Assembly: GCF_014698835.1 (NCBI RefSeq)
Contig: NZ_JACJTU010000006.1
Coordinates: 223,183 to 287,182, forward strand
DNA length: 64,000 nt
Reading direction: 5' to 3'
Source: Nostoc paludosum FACHB-159
Lineage (GTDB): Bacteria > Cyanobacteriota > Cyanobacteriia > Cyanobacteriales > Nostocaceae
This document shows positions 63,910 through 64,000 of the stretch, piece by piece. Each line of letters opens with the position of its first letter. The stretch's first letter is position 1. The notes beneath the pieces were generated by a model. The model was not told where the DNA came from. It ran no database searches and worked only from the letters and a program-made list of their open reading frames with translations. The translations under genes and the position numbers were made by a program.

Positions 63910-63990
63910 GTGTGGGAGGTGTGGGAGGTGTGGGAGGTGTGGGAGGTGTGGGAGGTGTGGGAGGTGTGGGAGGTGTGGGAGGTGTGGGAG
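63910..63990. repeat. 9-bp tandem repeat, nine perfect copies
   Basis: GTGTGGGAG is repeated nine times without a mismatch, starting 19 bases past the NfeD stop codon. It is the complement of the CCTCCCACA units at 55999-56060. Confidence 0.95.
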
Positions 63991-64000
63991 GATGGTGAAA

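Overview
The window comes from a filamentous cyanobacterium, most likely of the order Nostocales. The signs are many GCGATCGC (HIP1) octamers, short tandemly repeated repeats between genes, a COP23-type protein, an Omp85 outer membrane protein, a TIGR03492-type lipid-A-disaccharide-synthase-related protein and a tandem pair of Psb34-like photosystem II assembly proteins. The genus cannot be fixed from the sequence alone. No rRNA, tRNA, CRISPR array, prophage or intact IS element was seen.

Region 1 (1-26.4 kb) is a type I secretion island. After the tail of a metal-binding ABC transporter protein, a minus-strand block holds the HlyD adaptor and an ABC exporter with a cyclic-nucleotide-binding N-terminus and a C39-like domain without its catalytic cysteine. 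Upstream of these lie five very large cargo proteins without signal peptides. Four carry calcium-binding beta-roll C-termini and phosphate-releasing enzyme domains: alkaline phosphatase/phosphodiesterase, glycerophosphodiesterase nested in a phytase-like domain, a nuclease/phosphatase plus two phytase-like units plus beta-propeller phytase, and an ExeM/NucH-type nuclease. The fifth has delta-60 repeats and a DUF4114 C-terminus. Three 11-bp-period direct repeats that fit the cyanobacterial Pho box lie upstream of cargo genes. A frameshifted remnant of a 5'-nucleotidase gene lies just behind one of them. I read the island as a Pho-regulated secretome for using organic phosphate.

Region 2 (26.8-47 kb) is ordinary chromosome with accessory pieces: COP23, an M48 protease with TPRs, two Psb34-like genes, a DUF1611/dipeptide epimerase operon, a NUDIX hydrolase, a TIR-domain protein, a nucleoside hydrolase divergent from a yeast-type cytosine deaminase, a copper module (chaperone, CPx-ATPase, small membrane protein) behind a MerR-type operator, RtcB, a DUF1932 dehydrogenase, an acetyltransferase pseudogene, an amidase, a HAD phosphatase, a GNAT enzyme and a CmcJ/NvfI-type oxidoreductase. 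The copper ATPase carries an in-frame insertion of an interspersed repeat.

Region 3 (47-50.6 kb) has no protein gene. It holds a minus-strand array of about eight small-RNA-like units. Each has a conserved 5' box (variants of CTATAGGAAGATGAAC), an AT-rich middle and its own Rho-independent terminator. It resembles, without proof, the tandem NsiR1-type RNAs of heterocystous cyanobacteria and is the best candidate here for an undescribed system.

Region 4 (50.6-64 kb) holds a signalling cluster (a single-domain response regulator, two response regulator/histidine kinase hybrids and a NarL-type regulator), then the lipid-A-related protein, Omp85, a zinc-ribbon PP2C phosphatase and an NfeD protein, separated by repeat-rich spacers.
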